A stretch of 64,000 nt of DNA. Source: Clostridium sp. KNHs214 (GTDB lineage Bacteria; Bacillota; Clostridia; Clostridiales; Clostridiaceae). The position numbers and the translations under genes were made by a program. Numbering within the stretch: the first letter of the stretch is position 1; each line of letters begins with the position of its first letter. This document shows positions 28,169 through 37,454 of the stretch, piece after piece. The notes under the pieces are model-generated. The model was given only the letters and a program-made list of their open reading frames with translations, ran no database searches and was not told the origin of the DNA. The stretch lies in NCBI RefSeq assembly GCF_000744935.1, contig NZ_JQMW01000011.1, forward strand, positions 1,364,001 to 1,428,000. The letters are read 5' to 3'.

Positions 28169-29517
28169 TCGCCTACATTAAGTTTTTCTATGAAGGAGAC
28201 TATGCATAGTGAACATAGAAATAGTATAGGAAAATTGTATCGTTGCTGTCCCTCAAAAACAAAAGCTATTAGTATAAAGAATGCGATATTAAAAAATGGT
28301 ATAGAAGTTACATAATCAATTTTAGTTCCTTTTTTAAATAAACCAACTAATATTTTTTTTATATTATATATAACGAAAATAAAACCAAAGAAATTTAGTA
28401 TATGAACATATCCGTTAAAAATAGTATTGATAAATTTAGTTTTTAAAAAAGTTGAGTATTTTGTCGTTTGGTTACTAGCCATTGTCCATTGATATATGTC
28501 TCCTGCACCGTGAAAAAAGGTATTGCGTAATCTAAGAAGGCCTAATTGACAAAATCTAAGGGGATGATTCCATATCCATTTCTTTGCTTCTTTTTTAAAT
28601 AAATTGTCTAATGATGGATTTAACATAATTTGATCTATTTCATTTTTAGATTTATCTCCATAGCTAAAATTATGTGTATAGAAATCTTTTTTTAAATCAT
28701 TAGATACGTTTATATTTTCTACAGACATCCATGCGCCGTTTTTGTTGTTACTATTATTATTAATAAATAATACATAGCCACCATTGTGAGACACGGGAAT
28801 TATCAAATTGAATTTTTTGTAGTTTCTATAAGTCCAAGGAGCCACGACTATAAGCATGAATATAGTGGTAATAAAAAACAACTTAAAAGTTTCTTTTTTA
28901 TTTTTGTTTTTTAGCCAATAAATCAATGAAATCATTATGGTGTACACTAAAAAGAAAGGTTTAGTTAAGGCAGCAAATCCAATAAAAATTCCCATAGTTA
29001 TGTATCGGATGATAACATTAAAGTTACATAATTGTAAGTAGATTATTACTGATAGTAAAAATGTTATTAGTATTTCTGAACCCAAAACATTATTATAGGC
29101 AATATAGTTTGGAATAAAAGTTATTATTGTATATGCTATATGTACTGAAAGTATATTTTTACACAATTTAAGTAGTATAAGTAAAATAATTATTAGAGTT
29201 ATAGAAGATAATAAAAGGTTTAATATTTTGCCTAAGAATATATTATTAGACCCCATCAGTTTATAAAAATAACCTAAGGTATATGGATAGCCCATTGGCT
29301 GAAAAGCAGTAGGTTTTCCTAAATAGGAGTGACCATTACCTATAAAAATATTTGTAGCTATAATTTGATATTTTTTAAAATCAGAAACAGGATTACAAGG
29401 TACATTTAATATAAAAGTAATACGAGCTAATATGCCCATAATAGTTATAGAAAAAAGATATACTTTATCTAATTTATTAAGTTGAAACTTTTTATGTCTA
29501 GCAAATAGTGTTTTCAT
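28132..29517 (-). CDS. Glycosyltransferase family 39 (PMT-like) membrane protein
   Basis: A 461-residue protein with about 10-11 membrane helices. The first extracytoplasmic loop has NPVSDFKKYQIIA, where GT-C enzymes carry their catalytic acidic pair. AFQPMGYPYTLGYFYKL and APWTYRNYKKF are typical of ArnT/PMT-like proteins. These transfer a sugar from a polyprenyl-phosphate donor to a protein or lipid on the outer face. GGGAGATAA precedes the ATG. The last ~12 residues are encoded by repeat sequence, suggesting the original tail was replaced. The acceptor is unknown. Confidence 0.78.
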   Translation of the reverse strand: MKTLFARHKKFQLNKLDKVYLFSITIMGILARITFILNVPCNPVSDFKKYQIIATNIFIGNGHSYLGKPTAFQPMGYPYTLGYFYKLMGSNNIFLGKILNLLLSSITLIIILLILLKLCKNILSVHIAYTIITFIPNYIAYNNVLGSEILITFLLSVIIYLQLCNFNVIIRYITMGIFIGFAALTKPFFLVYTIMISLIYWLKNKNKKETFKLFFITTIFMLIVVAPWTYRNYKKFNLIIPVSHNGGYVLFINNNSNNKNGAWMSVENINVSNDLKKDFYTHNFSYGDKSKNEIDQIMLNPSLDNLFKKEAKKWIWNHPLRFCQLGLLRLRNTFFHGAGDIYQWTMASNQTTKYSTFLKTKFINTIFNGYVHILNFFGFIFVIYNIKKILVGLFKKGTKIDYVTSIPFFNIAFFILIAFVFEGQQRYNFPILFLCSLCIVSFIEKLNVGDSTLAHKFQALH

Positions 29518-29570
29518 AGTTATCTCCCTAAAATTTATATTTAATAGCTATAACATTACCGTTAATAAAA

Positions 29571-29588
29571 AAGGGACACGTATCCCTT
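29571..29588. promoter_or_regulatory. 18-bp near-perfect palindrome
   Basis: AAGGGACACGTATCCCTT is symmetric except at one base pair. It lies between the divergent GT39-like gene and the amidohydrolase gene. It may be an operator or a short hairpin. Confidence 0.35.
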
Positions 29589-29744
29589 AAATAATATTTA
29601 ATCGTTACAATTATAACATCACTAACTATTTTGCACAATTGAACCATTTGGTATAATATGATAAAAATATTGAGTGAAATATGACAGAGCAAATTAGTTA
29701 TAAAGCCAAGAGTTTAGAAGAAAAATATATTTAAAATTTAAATT

Positions 29745-29790
29745 TTATAGTTGTTTAGGTCATAGGTAGCTTGATAACGATTTCTAAAAA
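29745..29790 (+). repeat. Partial third copy of the BCCT-flanking element
   Basis: TTTAGGTCATAGGTAGCTTGATAACGATTTCTAAA resembles the 3' half of 8912-9000 (14 of 16 identical over 29773-29788). It ends ~60 bp upstream of the amidohydrolase start, the same distance as copy 1 from the BCCT start. Confidence 0.4.
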
Positions 29791-29850
29791 GCATAAACTA
29801 TAGATTGTTAAATATAGAATAGTATATATAAAATATTAGGGGGGAAAGCT

Positions 29851-31092
29851 ATGAGTAAAATTGCATTTCTAGGGGGATTACTAATAGATGGTACTGGAAA
29901 AGAACCTATAGAAAACTCATTAGTAATTGTTGAGGACAAAAAAATTCAATATGCTGGGGTTATGAAGCACATTGATGAAGAATTAGAAAAGGTTGATATT
30001 ACAGGAAAAACTATAATGCCTGGATTAATTGACACTCACCTTCATTTTAGTGGAAATAGAACTGATGATGATACAGAATGGGTGCTTGAGCCTGTTATAC
30101 AAAAGACAATTGTGGCAGTGGCACAAGCTCGTGAAGCCCTTGAACATGGATTAACATCTGTAGGTGAAATTTCTCGTTCAGGAATACATATTCGTAACAT
30201 GATTGAAGAGGGGATTATTGAAGGACCTCGTGTGGTTACATCCGGACTTGGTTTTTGCAGAACAGCAGGTCATGGGGACTCGCACAAATTACCATTAGAA
30301 TATAACAATGATTCTCATCCATGGGCTGAGCGTGTAGATGGACCTTGGGATCTTAGAAAAGCAGTGCGAAGAAGAATTCGTGAAAATCCGGATGCCATTA
30401 AGATATGGTCTACTGGTGGAGGTATTTGGAGACATGATGCAAAGGCTGATTCACATTATTGTATGGAAGAAATTCAAGCAGTAGTTGATGAGTGTAATAT
30501 GGTAGGATTACCTGTATGGTCTCATGCTGAAGGGTATGAGGGAGCACTTAATTCCTGCAGGGCGGGGGTTGCGGCAATAATACATGGACAAGAATTAAAT
30601 GATGAGTGCCTCGAAATAATGAAGGAAAAGGATATAACCTTCTGTCCAACGCTACAGTTCTTTTATGAATGGTTTACCGTGTATGAGCCACCATACAGAC
30701 CAGTTCATGATAATTATCCAGGTAAAACCACTGCTGAAAAAGAGCTAAATCGTATAATAGACAATTTACAGAAAGCAAATAAGAAAGGGATTAGAATTAC
30801 TGTTGGTTCTGACTCTTTCTGTAGTAGCTTGACTCCTTATGGTAAATATGCTATCACAGAGATGTATACACTTAATAAATCGGGACTAACAGAGATGGAG
30901 ACAATTATGGCAGCTACTAAAAATGGAGCTGAAATGCTTAGAATAAATGATATTACAGGGACTTTAGAAAAGGATAAATTTGCTGACCTTTTAGTAATTA
31001 ATGGCAATCCACTAAAGGACATTCATGATGTAGCTACTGATAAAATGGAAGTTATAATGAAGGAAGGTAAATTTGTTAAGAGAAAGGAATGA
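29851..31092 (+). CDS. Amidohydrolase family protein (imidazolonepropionase/prolidase-like)
   Basis: A 413-residue TIM-barrel metal hydrolase. DTHLHFSG gives the HxH pair, IKIWSTGGG the position of the carboxylated Lys, VWSHAEG and IIHGQEL the later metal His residues, and VGSDSF the catalytic Asp. It ends with the usual composite beta-domain (GTLEKDKFADLLVINGNP). This group includes Xaa-Pro and Xaa-Arg dipeptidases and aryl-amide hydrolases; the substrate cannot be read from sequence. GGGGGGAAAG precedes the ATG. The next gene starts 4 bp later, suggesting a shared transcript. Confidence 0.9.
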   Translation: MSKIAFLGGLLIDGTGKEPIENSLVIVEDKKIQYAGVMKHIDEELEKVDITGKTIMPGLIDTHLHFSGNRTDDDTEWVLEPVIQKTIVAVAQAREALEHGLTSVGEISRSGIHIRNMIEEGIIEGPRVVTSGLGFCRTAGHGDSHKLPLEYNNDSHPWAERVDGPWDLRKAVRRRIRENPDAIKIWSTGGGIWRHDAKADSHYCMEEIQAVVDECNMVGLPVWSHAEGYEGALNSCRAGVAAIIHGQELNDECLEIMKEKDITFCPTLQFFYEWFTVYEPPYRPVHDNYPGKTTAEKELNRIIDNLQKANKKGIRITVGSDSFCSSLTPYGKYAITEMYTLNKSGLTEMETIMAATKNGAEMLRINDITGTLEKDKFADLLVINGNPLKDIHDVATDKMEVIMKEGKFVKRKE

Positions 31093-31096
31093 AAAT

Positions 31097-32098
31097 GTGA
31101 GTAAAAAAATAAGGTTTGGTGTTATAGGTACAAACAAAATTACAGAATGGTTTTTAAATGGAGCATTAAAATTAGAAGACTTTTGTTTCACATCAGTTTA
31201 TTCAAGAAATGAAGAAAAGGGAAGAAATTTTGCTGAGAAATATGGAGTAACCAATGTGTTTACAAATTTAGAAGACATGGCTAAGAGCAATTTAATAGAC
31301 GCTGTTTATATTGCATCACCTAATGCTCTCCATAAAGAACAAAGTGTATTGTTTCTAAAAAATAAAAAGCATGTATTGTGCGAAAAAGCTTTTGCATCTA
31401 ACAGTATGGAAGTTGAAGAAATGATAGAAACTGCTAGAGAAAATAATGTACTTTTAATGGAAGCTATGAAAACAACTCATTTACCTAACTTTAAAGTGAT
31501 TAAGGAAAATCTACATAGAATAGGTAAAGTAAGAAGATACTTTGGAAACTACTGTCAGTACTCATCCAGGTATGATAAGTATAAAGAGGGAATAGTATTA
31601 AATGCATTTAAACCTGAATTATCTAATGGAGCATTGATGGATATAGGAGTCTATTGTATTCATCCAATGGTAAATTTGTTTGGAAAGCCAAATGAAATAA
31701 AAGCTAATGCTTTAATGTTAGAATCCGGAGTAGATGGAGAAGGCAGCGTATTATTTAAATATGATCATATGGATGCTGTAATTATGTATTCAAAAATTGC
31801 TAATTCGTATGTGCCATCAGAAATCCAAGGAGAAAATGGTAGTATAATAATTGAGACAGTGAATAACTTCCAAAAGGTGGAAATGCTATTTAAAAATGGA
31901 GCAGAAGAGGACTTGACGCAGCTTCAAATAAAAGAAGATATGTATTATGAGGCACAGCATTTTATAAATTTAATAAATGAAAATAAAACTGAGTCATATA
32001 TTAATTCTTATAATAATTCTAAATGGGTTATGGAGATAATGGATTCTGTGAGACAGAAAATTGGTTTGGTTTTCCCAGCAGATAAAAATAAGAAATAG
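31097..32098 (+). CDS. Gfo/Idh/MocA-family NAD(P)-dependent oxidoreductase
   Basis: A 333-residue protein with an N-terminal Rossmann fold (RFGVIGTNKITEWF) and the family motif CEKAFAS, where the usual EKP is EKA. The C-terminal substrate domain has MDIGVYCIHP, which carries the catalytic Asp/His region. Such enzymes oxidise sugars, inositols or dihydrodiols. I start at GTG 31097 after AAAGGAATG; the upstream TTG at 31073 overlaps the preceding gene. It is adjacent to a GH42 glycosidase, so a sugar substrate is plausible. Confidence 0.88.
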   Translation: MSKKIRFGVIGTNKITEWFLNGALKLEDFCFTSVYSRNEEKGRNFAEKYGVTNVFTNLEDMAKSNLIDAVYIASPNALHKEQSVLFLKNKKHVLCEKAFASNSMEVEEMIETARENNVLLMEAMKTTHLPNFKVIKENLHRIGKVRRYFGNYCQYSSRYDKYKEGIVLNAFKPELSNGALMDIGVYCIHPMVNLFGKPNEIKANALMLESGVDGEGSVLFKYDHMDAVIMYSKIANSYVPSEIQGENGSIIIETVNNFQKVEMLFKNGAEEDLTQLQIKEDMYYEAQHFINLINENKTESYINSYNNSKWVMEIMDSVRQKIGLVFPADKNKK

Positions 32099-32107
32099 TT
32101 ATTTGTT

Positions 32108-32150
32108 AAAGCACATCTATTTTTAACAGGAATGGATGTGCTTTTATTTT
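32108..32150 (+). terminator. Rho-independent terminator
   Basis: AAAGCACATC pairs with GATGTGCTTT around a 17-nt loop, followed by T-rich sequence. In the following gap (to 32472) the only other structure I see is a short hairpin at 32307-32336 (CCTAAGGC...GCTTTAGG). Confidence 0.85.
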
Positions 32151-32472
32151 AATTAAATTACTTGTTCATTTTTGTTAAAAATATTAAGTAATATAGAAAT
32201 TTTTCCGAAAATACTGTACAATTCTTATATGGTAGTGAATTTCAGATTAAAAAAATGAAAGATATTAACTTATTGTAAAGCTAATATTTAAGAAAGAATA
32301 TACATGACCTAAGGCAATGAAGTTCTTGGCTTTAGGTAGAATTTCATTTCAGTTAAAACTTAGAAAGTATTGTTCATAGGATTATATGTAACTACATACT
32401 GTTTTGTTACAAAGGGAGTGTTACATTAGATAGCTATGAATAAATTTCAATTTTTATAAGGGGGTAAATTTC

Positions 32473-34545
32473 ATGGAAAGATATGAACCTGTAAGTAAAA
32501 AATGTAATGTTATGTTACATGGAGCGGACTACAATCCAGAACAATGGATGCATGTTCCAGGCATTTGGAATGAAGACATGAGACTTATGAAGCTTGCAAA
32601 TTGCAATGTAGTGTCAATAGGAATGTTTTCTTGGAGTTCACTGGAACCGGAAGAAGGAAAATTTGAATTTTCATGGCTGGATGAAATTATGGACAAATTA
32701 CATAGCAATGGAATTTATGTAATACTTTCCACTCCAAGCGGGGCTAGACCAGCCTGGATGTCGCAAAAGTACCCTGAAGTATTAAGGGTTAAAGAAGATA
32801 GAATTAGAAATCTTCATGGAGAGCGTCACAATCATTGTTATACATCTCCAATTTATAGAGAGAAAGTTCGCATAATCAATACAAAGTTAGCGGAAAGATA
32901 TAAAGATCATCCCGCATTGATTTTGTGGCATGTATCCAATGAATATGAGGGAGAATGTCATTGTGAATTATGCCAACAGGAGTTTAGACAATGGCTTAAA
33001 GAAAAATATAATGGTGATTTAGATAAGCTAAATAAAGCATGGTGGACGGGATTTTGGAGTCACACATATACTGATTGGTCTCAAGTAGAATCGCCGTCAC
33101 TACAGGGAGAAACTAATTTGCATGGATTGAATTTAGATTGGAGAAGATTCGTCACATATAAAACATTAGATTTCTTTAAGGAGGAAACTATCCCATTAAG
33201 AGAAATTACACCAGATATACCTATAACAACAAATTTTCATGAGTATGTAGATATAGCAAATAGTATAAACTATTGGGAATTTGCTCCTTACTTAGATGTG
33301 ATTTCTTGGGACAACTACCCTTATTGGCATGGTCAGCGTCCAGAACCTTTAGAAGCAGCCAGAAGAGCGTTTATACATGATATAAATAGATCCTTAAAGG
33401 GTGGTAAGCCATTTATGATGATGGAGAGCTCTCCTAGTGCAACTAATTGGCAGCCAGTGGCTAAGTTAAGAAGACCTGGTATGCATGTTTTAGGCTCAAT
33501 TCAGGCTATAGCACACGGATCAGATACGGTTCAATATTTCCAGTGGAGAAAAAGCAGAGGTTCCTCCGAAAAATTTCATGGAGCAGTAGTTGATCACTGT
33601 GGACATGAAAATACTAGGGTGTTTAAGGAAGTTTCAAAGGTTGGAGAAATATTATCTAAACTTAATTCTGTTGTTGGAACCTCAGTAAAGGCAGAGGTAG
33701 CTGTAATATACGATTGGGAAAATTGTTGGACAATGGAAGATGCACAGGGGCCAAGAAAAGAAAAAAAAGATTATTTTGAAACCTGCGTAAATCATTATAA
33801 GGCCTTTTGGAACATGGGAGTACCTGTAGATGTAGTAAGCATGGATGTGGATTTTTCAAAGTATAAGTTAGTTGTAGCACCTATGCTGTACATGGTTAGA
33901 AAAGGTGTTGGTGAAAGAATAGAGGAGTTTGTGAAAAATGGTGGTACCTTTGTAACTACATACTGGAGTGGCATAGTAGACGAAAATGATTTATGCTTCC
34001 TTGGAGGCTTCCCAGGACCACTTAGAAAGGTTACTGGAATTTGGTCTGAAGAAATAGATGCATTATATGATGATGAAGTGAATTATGTTGAGTTTGAAAA
34101 TAATAATGAATTTGGTATGTCAGGAAAATATCAAGCTAGTATATTCTGCGATTTAATTCACGCAGAAACGGCTAAAGTGCTTGCCACATATAAAAATGAT
34201 TTTTATGCGGGAATGCCAGCTGTTACAGAAAACCTTTTCCATAATGGAAAGGCTTACTATATAGCTTTTAGAAGTAATGAGGATTTTCTTTTAAATTTCT
34301 ATGAAAAAATAGCTAAAGATTGTAATTTAAAAAGAGCAATAGATGCTCAATTGCCATATGGAGTTACTGCGCAAATGCGTACAGATGGAGAAAAAGATTT
34401 TATATTTATTTCTAATTTTACGCAGGATAAAAAGCAAGTGAATTTAAGGGAAAGGATATTTAAAGATATGGAAACTGGCAAGAAGGTGGGAAAAACTTTA
34501 GAACTAAGTAGCTATGGAATAAAAATATTACAAAACATTAGATAA
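32473..34545 (+). CDS. Glycoside hydrolase family 42 beta-galactosidase-like enzyme
   Basis: A 690-residue cytoplasmic glycosidase, normal length for GH42. Acid/base Glu157 lies in HVSNEYEG and nucleophile Glu318 in MMMESSPSATNW. The Cys cluster CHCELC (163-167), with Cys122, fits the zinc site of many GH42 enzymes. The trimerisation and C-terminal Greek-key domains follow. AGGGGGTAAATTTC precedes the ATG. No lactose transporter is adjacent; a MATE exporter follows. The natural substrate could be galactosides from plant or mucin oligosaccharides. Confidence 0.93.
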   Translation: MERYEPVSKKCNVMLHGADYNPEQWMHVPGIWNEDMRLMKLANCNVVSIGMFSWSSLEPEEGKFEFSWLDEIMDKLHSNGIYVILSTPSGARPAWMSQKYPEVLRVKEDRIRNLHGERHNHCYTSPIYREKVRIINTKLAERYKDHPALILWHVSNEYEGECHCELCQQEFRQWLKEKYNGDLDKLNKAWWTGFWSHTYTDWSQVESPSLQGETNLHGLNLDWRRFVTYKTLDFFKEETIPLREITPDIPITTNFHEYVDIANSINYWEFAPYLDVISWDNYPYWHGQRPEPLEAARRAFIHDINRSLKGGKPFMMMESSPSATNWQPVAKLRRPGMHVLGSIQAIAHGSDTVQYFQWRKSRGSSEKFHGAVVDHCGHENTRVFKEVSKVGEILSKLNSVVGTSVKAEVAVIYDWENCWTMEDAQGPRKEKKDYFETCVNHYKAFWNMGVPVDVVSMDVDFSKYKLVVAPMLYMVRKGVGERIEEFVKNGGTFVTTYWSGIVDENDLCFLGGFPGPLRKVTGIWSEEIDALYDDEVNYVEFENNNEFGMSGKYQASIFCDLIHAETAKVLATYKNDFYAGMPAVTENLFHNGKAYYIAFRSNEDFLLNFYEKIAKDCNLKRAIDAQLPYGVTAQMRTDGEKDFIFISNFTQDKKQVNLRERIFKDMETGKKVGKTLELSSYGIKILQNIR

Positions 34546-34697
34546 TTGAAAGTCATGTCTTAAGAAATATAAATAGTAAAATGAAAATGAATACTAAATA
34601 TTAATACACTAATACATTTAAGTGATTATTTAACCAAGAAGAACCTTCTTCAGCGTAAGCAGGTGTAAGGAGAGTTCACTTTTAGTAATTATGAAGT

Positions 34698-36044
34698 ATG
34701 GATGTGTTTAAAGTGAGTGATAAAGAGATTAAAAAACGAGTATATTCAATGATACTACCTATAATAATAGAAAATATTCTGGAAATGACTGCAGGGATTG
34801 TTTCGGCAGGGATGATAGGGAGGATAGATGTTACAGCCATATCAACTCAAGGAGTATGTTCAAGGCTTATAGGGATTTTATGGTGTATATTTAAAGGCGT
34901 ATCTATTGGAGCAACAGTTTTAGTAGCTAGAGCATATGGAGGCAATAATAAAAATAAGATAAAAAGTGTATCAGAACAAACATTATTGCTCTCTCTTATA
35001 TTAGGCATTGTTTTTCAGTTAATACTATTGTGGCAAGGAGAAGTCTTTTTAAGTATATTTAATCCTAGTTCCCGAATAATGAAAATGGCCGTACCATATT
35101 TAAGATTAATTTCTTTTGGACTTCCATTTCAAGCTATTATGATTGCAGTAACAGGCATACTTCAGGGGGTGGGAGATGGAAAAACTCCAATGATTATATC
35201 TTTATTTATGAACGGAATAAATATACTAGTTGGATATCCGTTGATATTTGGAAGTTTTGGATTTAACCCTATGGGACTAAAAGGTGCTGCTATTGCCATT
35301 GTAATAGCCCAAATTGTTGCAGCATTAATGGGTTTGTATGTACTATTTAAAAAAGAGGGTTTACTGGAGAGGTCAGAAAGAACAAAAATATTTAAATTAG
35401 ACTTTAGTGAAACTTCATCAATACTTAATATTGGAATACCATCAGCTTTTGAATCACTATTTTGGCAGTTTTCAGCTATAATACTTACAAGAGTGATGCT
35501 ATCTTTTGGTGAAGAACCTTTTTCTGCATATCAGCTAGGTCTTCAAGCAGAAACTATTTCAGAAATGCCAGCCTTGGGTTTTGGAGTTGCAGCTACGACT
35601 TTTGTTGGACAATCCCTAGGAGCTATGGATAAAGAACTTGGAAAAAGGTATATAAGAGTAATTAAAAAAGGTGGTTTGTTAGTAATGGCTTTTGGAAGCA
35701 TTCTTCTTATTTGCTTTCCTAACCAAATTATGAGATTACTCACAGATGATCCTAAAGTTATAGAACTTGGAGCTATATACATTAGGCTAATGGGATTAAT
35801 TCAAGTACCTCAAAATTTAGCAAGAGTTTATAATGGAGCATTAAAGGGAGCAGGGTTTACTAAAATACCTATGATAGTAGCAGGACTAGGTCTTTGGGGA
35901 GTTAGAATACCACTCACCCTTATACTAACTTATATATTTCATATGGATATAGTATACATTTGGTTTATCATATGTGTAGATCAGGTATTTAGATTTATTA
36001 TCAGTATATTTTGGTATAAAAGGAAGAAAATTTTTAGTGCTTAA
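34698..36044 (+). CDS. MATE-family efflux transporter
   Basis: A 448-residue protein with 12 membrane segments in two homologous halves. The N-terminal half shows ILPIIIENILEMTAGIVSAGMIG and the second half GIPSAFESLFWQFSAIILTR, both typical of NorM/DinF-type antiporters; RAYGGNNKNKIKS and QSLGAMDKELGKRY mark the equivalent loops. It exports cationic compounds in exchange for Na+ or H+. No strong ribosome site precedes the ATG at 34698; GTG at 34713 is an alternative. Confidence 0.9.
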   Translation: MDVFKVSDKEIKKRVYSMILPIIIENILEMTAGIVSAGMIGRIDVTAISTQGVCSRLIGILWCIFKGVSIGATVLVARAYGGNNKNKIKSVSEQTLLLSLILGIVFQLILLWQGEVFLSIFNPSSRIMKMAVPYLRLISFGLPFQAIMIAVTGILQGVGDGKTPMIISLFMNGINILVGYPLIFGSFGFNPMGLKGAAIAIVIAQIVAALMGLYVLFKKEGLLERSERTKIFKLDFSETSSILNIGIPSAFESLFWQFSAIILTRVMLSFGEEPFSAYQLGLQAETISEMPALGFGVAATTFVGQSLGAMDKELGKRYIRVIKKGGLLVMAFGSILLICFPNQIMRLLTDDPKVIELGAIYIRLMGLIQVPQNLARVYNGALKGAGFTKIPMIVAGLGLWGVRIPLTLILTYIFHMDIVYIWFIICVDQVFRFIISIFWYKRKKIFSA

Positions 36045-36167
36045 GACGACACCGCTAATTTTTCATAAATAATTATAGTGAATACAATATAATTGAATAA
36101 TTACCAATTAAATGGATAGAATTCATTGTATAGAGAAAATGTTTTAAAAACAAGAAAGGAGAATACG

Positions 36168-36503
36168 ATGAATAAAGTCACATTAATTGGAAGATTAACT
36201 AAAGATTCAGAGTTGATAGACTTAAATGAAAGTGATAGGAAGGGCATTGGATTTACCTTAGCTGTAGATAGGAGACACAAAAATGTAAATGGAGAAAGGG
36301 AAGCAGATTTTATTCCAGTTATTTATTTTACAAAGCATTATGATAGTTTAGTAAAATATTTACTAAAAGGACGATTGATTGCTGTGAGTGGTAGAATTTC
36401 TGTATACTCAAAAGATCAGCAGGATGGAACTAGAAGATATTATACCAGTGTTGTAGCAGATGAAATTAAATTTCTTGAAAGCAAGAAAGAATCAGCAGTA
36501 TAA
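36168..36503 (+). CDS. Short single-stranded DNA-binding protein
   Basis: A 111-residue OB-fold protein with the SSB opening MNKVTLIGRLTKDSEL and the middle block FIPVIYFTKHYDSLVKYLLKGRLIAVSGRIS. It lacks the glycine-rich linker and the acidic DDIPF-type tip that recruits partner proteins, ending in KKESAV. It is therefore a truncated paralogue, as seen in competence or mobile-element SSBs, rather than the housekeeping SSB. AAGGAGAATACG precedes the ATG at 36168. It stands alone, next to a block of palindromic elements. Confidence 0.88.
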   Translation: MNKVTLIGRLTKDSELIDLNESDRKGIGFTLAVDRRHKNVNGEREADFIPVIYFTKHYDSLVKYLLKGRLIAVSGRISVYSKDQQDGTRRYYTSVVADEIKFLESKKESAV

Positions 36504-36512
36504 GAATATTGT

Positions 36513-36842
36513 GAAGCAAGTGCCGTAAGAAAAATCACACTTTAAGTCTGTGAAACAATTGTAATTTGGGACTAATCACAATACGCTAAGAACTTCTACA
36601 TGTTTGCAGATTTCAATCCCCTAAAACCTTAACTCGCTCCTTGCGTCCCTCAAACAAGAAGGTTTCTTAACGGGAATTGAAATCTGCAAACATAAGAATT
36701 TTTAAAGCTAGTTCCATAGTCCCCAATTCCAATTGTTTCACTCCCTTAAAGTGTGATTTTTCGGTTAACACATAAGCTATCTATGGGGGAATACAGCTAA
36801 CTAAAGGATTATTTTCCTCCACTACGTTATGGAAAATCTTTT
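36513..36842 (+). repeat. ~330-bp giant-hairpin element E, copy 1
   Basis: Outer arms: AAAATCACACTTTAAG (from 36531) pairs with CTTAAAGTGTGATTTT (to 36761), and GTGAAACAATTG with CAATTGTTTCAC. Inner arms: TGTTTGCAGATTTCAATCCC with GGGAATTGAAATCTGCAAACA; loop ACTCGCTCCTTGCGTCCCTC. It aligns along its whole length with the reverse complement of 37127-37454 at about 70 % identity by eye. It has no coding capacity. Confidence 0.8.
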
Positions 36843-36885
36843 ATTGGCGGCAGCCAGCCTAAATACATAGGCATGATTAAGATTT

Positions 36886-36972
36886 ATATAAATCAATGCC
36901 TCACGGCAAAATATATTAGACCTTATTTAGTGCTTTATAAAGTTTTTTTTGCGTGAGCCTGTTGATTTATAA
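36886..36972. repeat. Central inverted repeat between the two E elements
   Basis: TTATATAAATCAATGCCTCACG (from 36886, first 20 bases quoted in part) pairs with CGTGAGCCTGTTGATTTATAA ending at 36972, with small mismatches. It divides the two inverted E elements. The remainder to 37126 contains no gene that I can support. Confidence 0.65.
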
Positions 36973-37126
36973 TGAATGATCAGCATATAGGTTAAGAAAC
37001 ATAAATATGTATTATAACAACAAATTCTAACATCTAGAACCTAGTACTAAAAAACATTTGGCGACTAGGGACTAAATGAAAGGCTTCGCCTAAAGAAATA
37101 TTATGAGCGTTTTCTTATTTATAGAT

Positions 37127-37454
37127 TAAAGATTTTCAGTAGCGCAGGGGAGGAAAATCATCCTTTAGTCGGTCTCCTCCCCCAGAAGCAATGTACGCAT
37201 GAACTGAAAAATCTGTCTTTAAGGTAACAATAAATATATTTTCTTAGACTATTGAGCTAGCCTTAGAAATTCTTTGTTTTGAAATTTTAATACCCGTTAA
37301 GAAGCTTTCATGTTTGAGCGCCGTCAGAAGCGAGTTTGAAAGCTTTAGGGTATTGAAATTTGAAAACATTAGAATTTCTTGGCGTACTGTGAACAGTCTA
37401 AAAAATATATTTATTGTGAACTTAAAGACAGATTTTTCTTATGGCACTTGCTTT
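37127..37454 (-). repeat. ~330-bp giant-hairpin element E, copy 2 (inverted)
   Basis: Outer arms: AAAATCTGTCTTTAAG (from 37208) pairs with CTTAAAGACAGATTTT (to 37437), and AACAATAAATATATTTT with AAAATATATTTATTGT. Inner arms: TACCCGTTAAGAAGCTTTC with GAAAGCTTTAGGGTA; loop TTGAGCGCCGTCAGAAGCGAG. Many arm bases differ from copy 1, yet both arms changed together. Its outer end supplies the last codons (KQVP-stop) of the UDG-like gene. Confidence 0.8.

Noticed and set aside
36513-37454. Prophage or integrated plasmid suggested by the short SSB and repeats
   Set aside because: No integrase, capsid, terminase or replication genes and no attachment repeats were found nearby.
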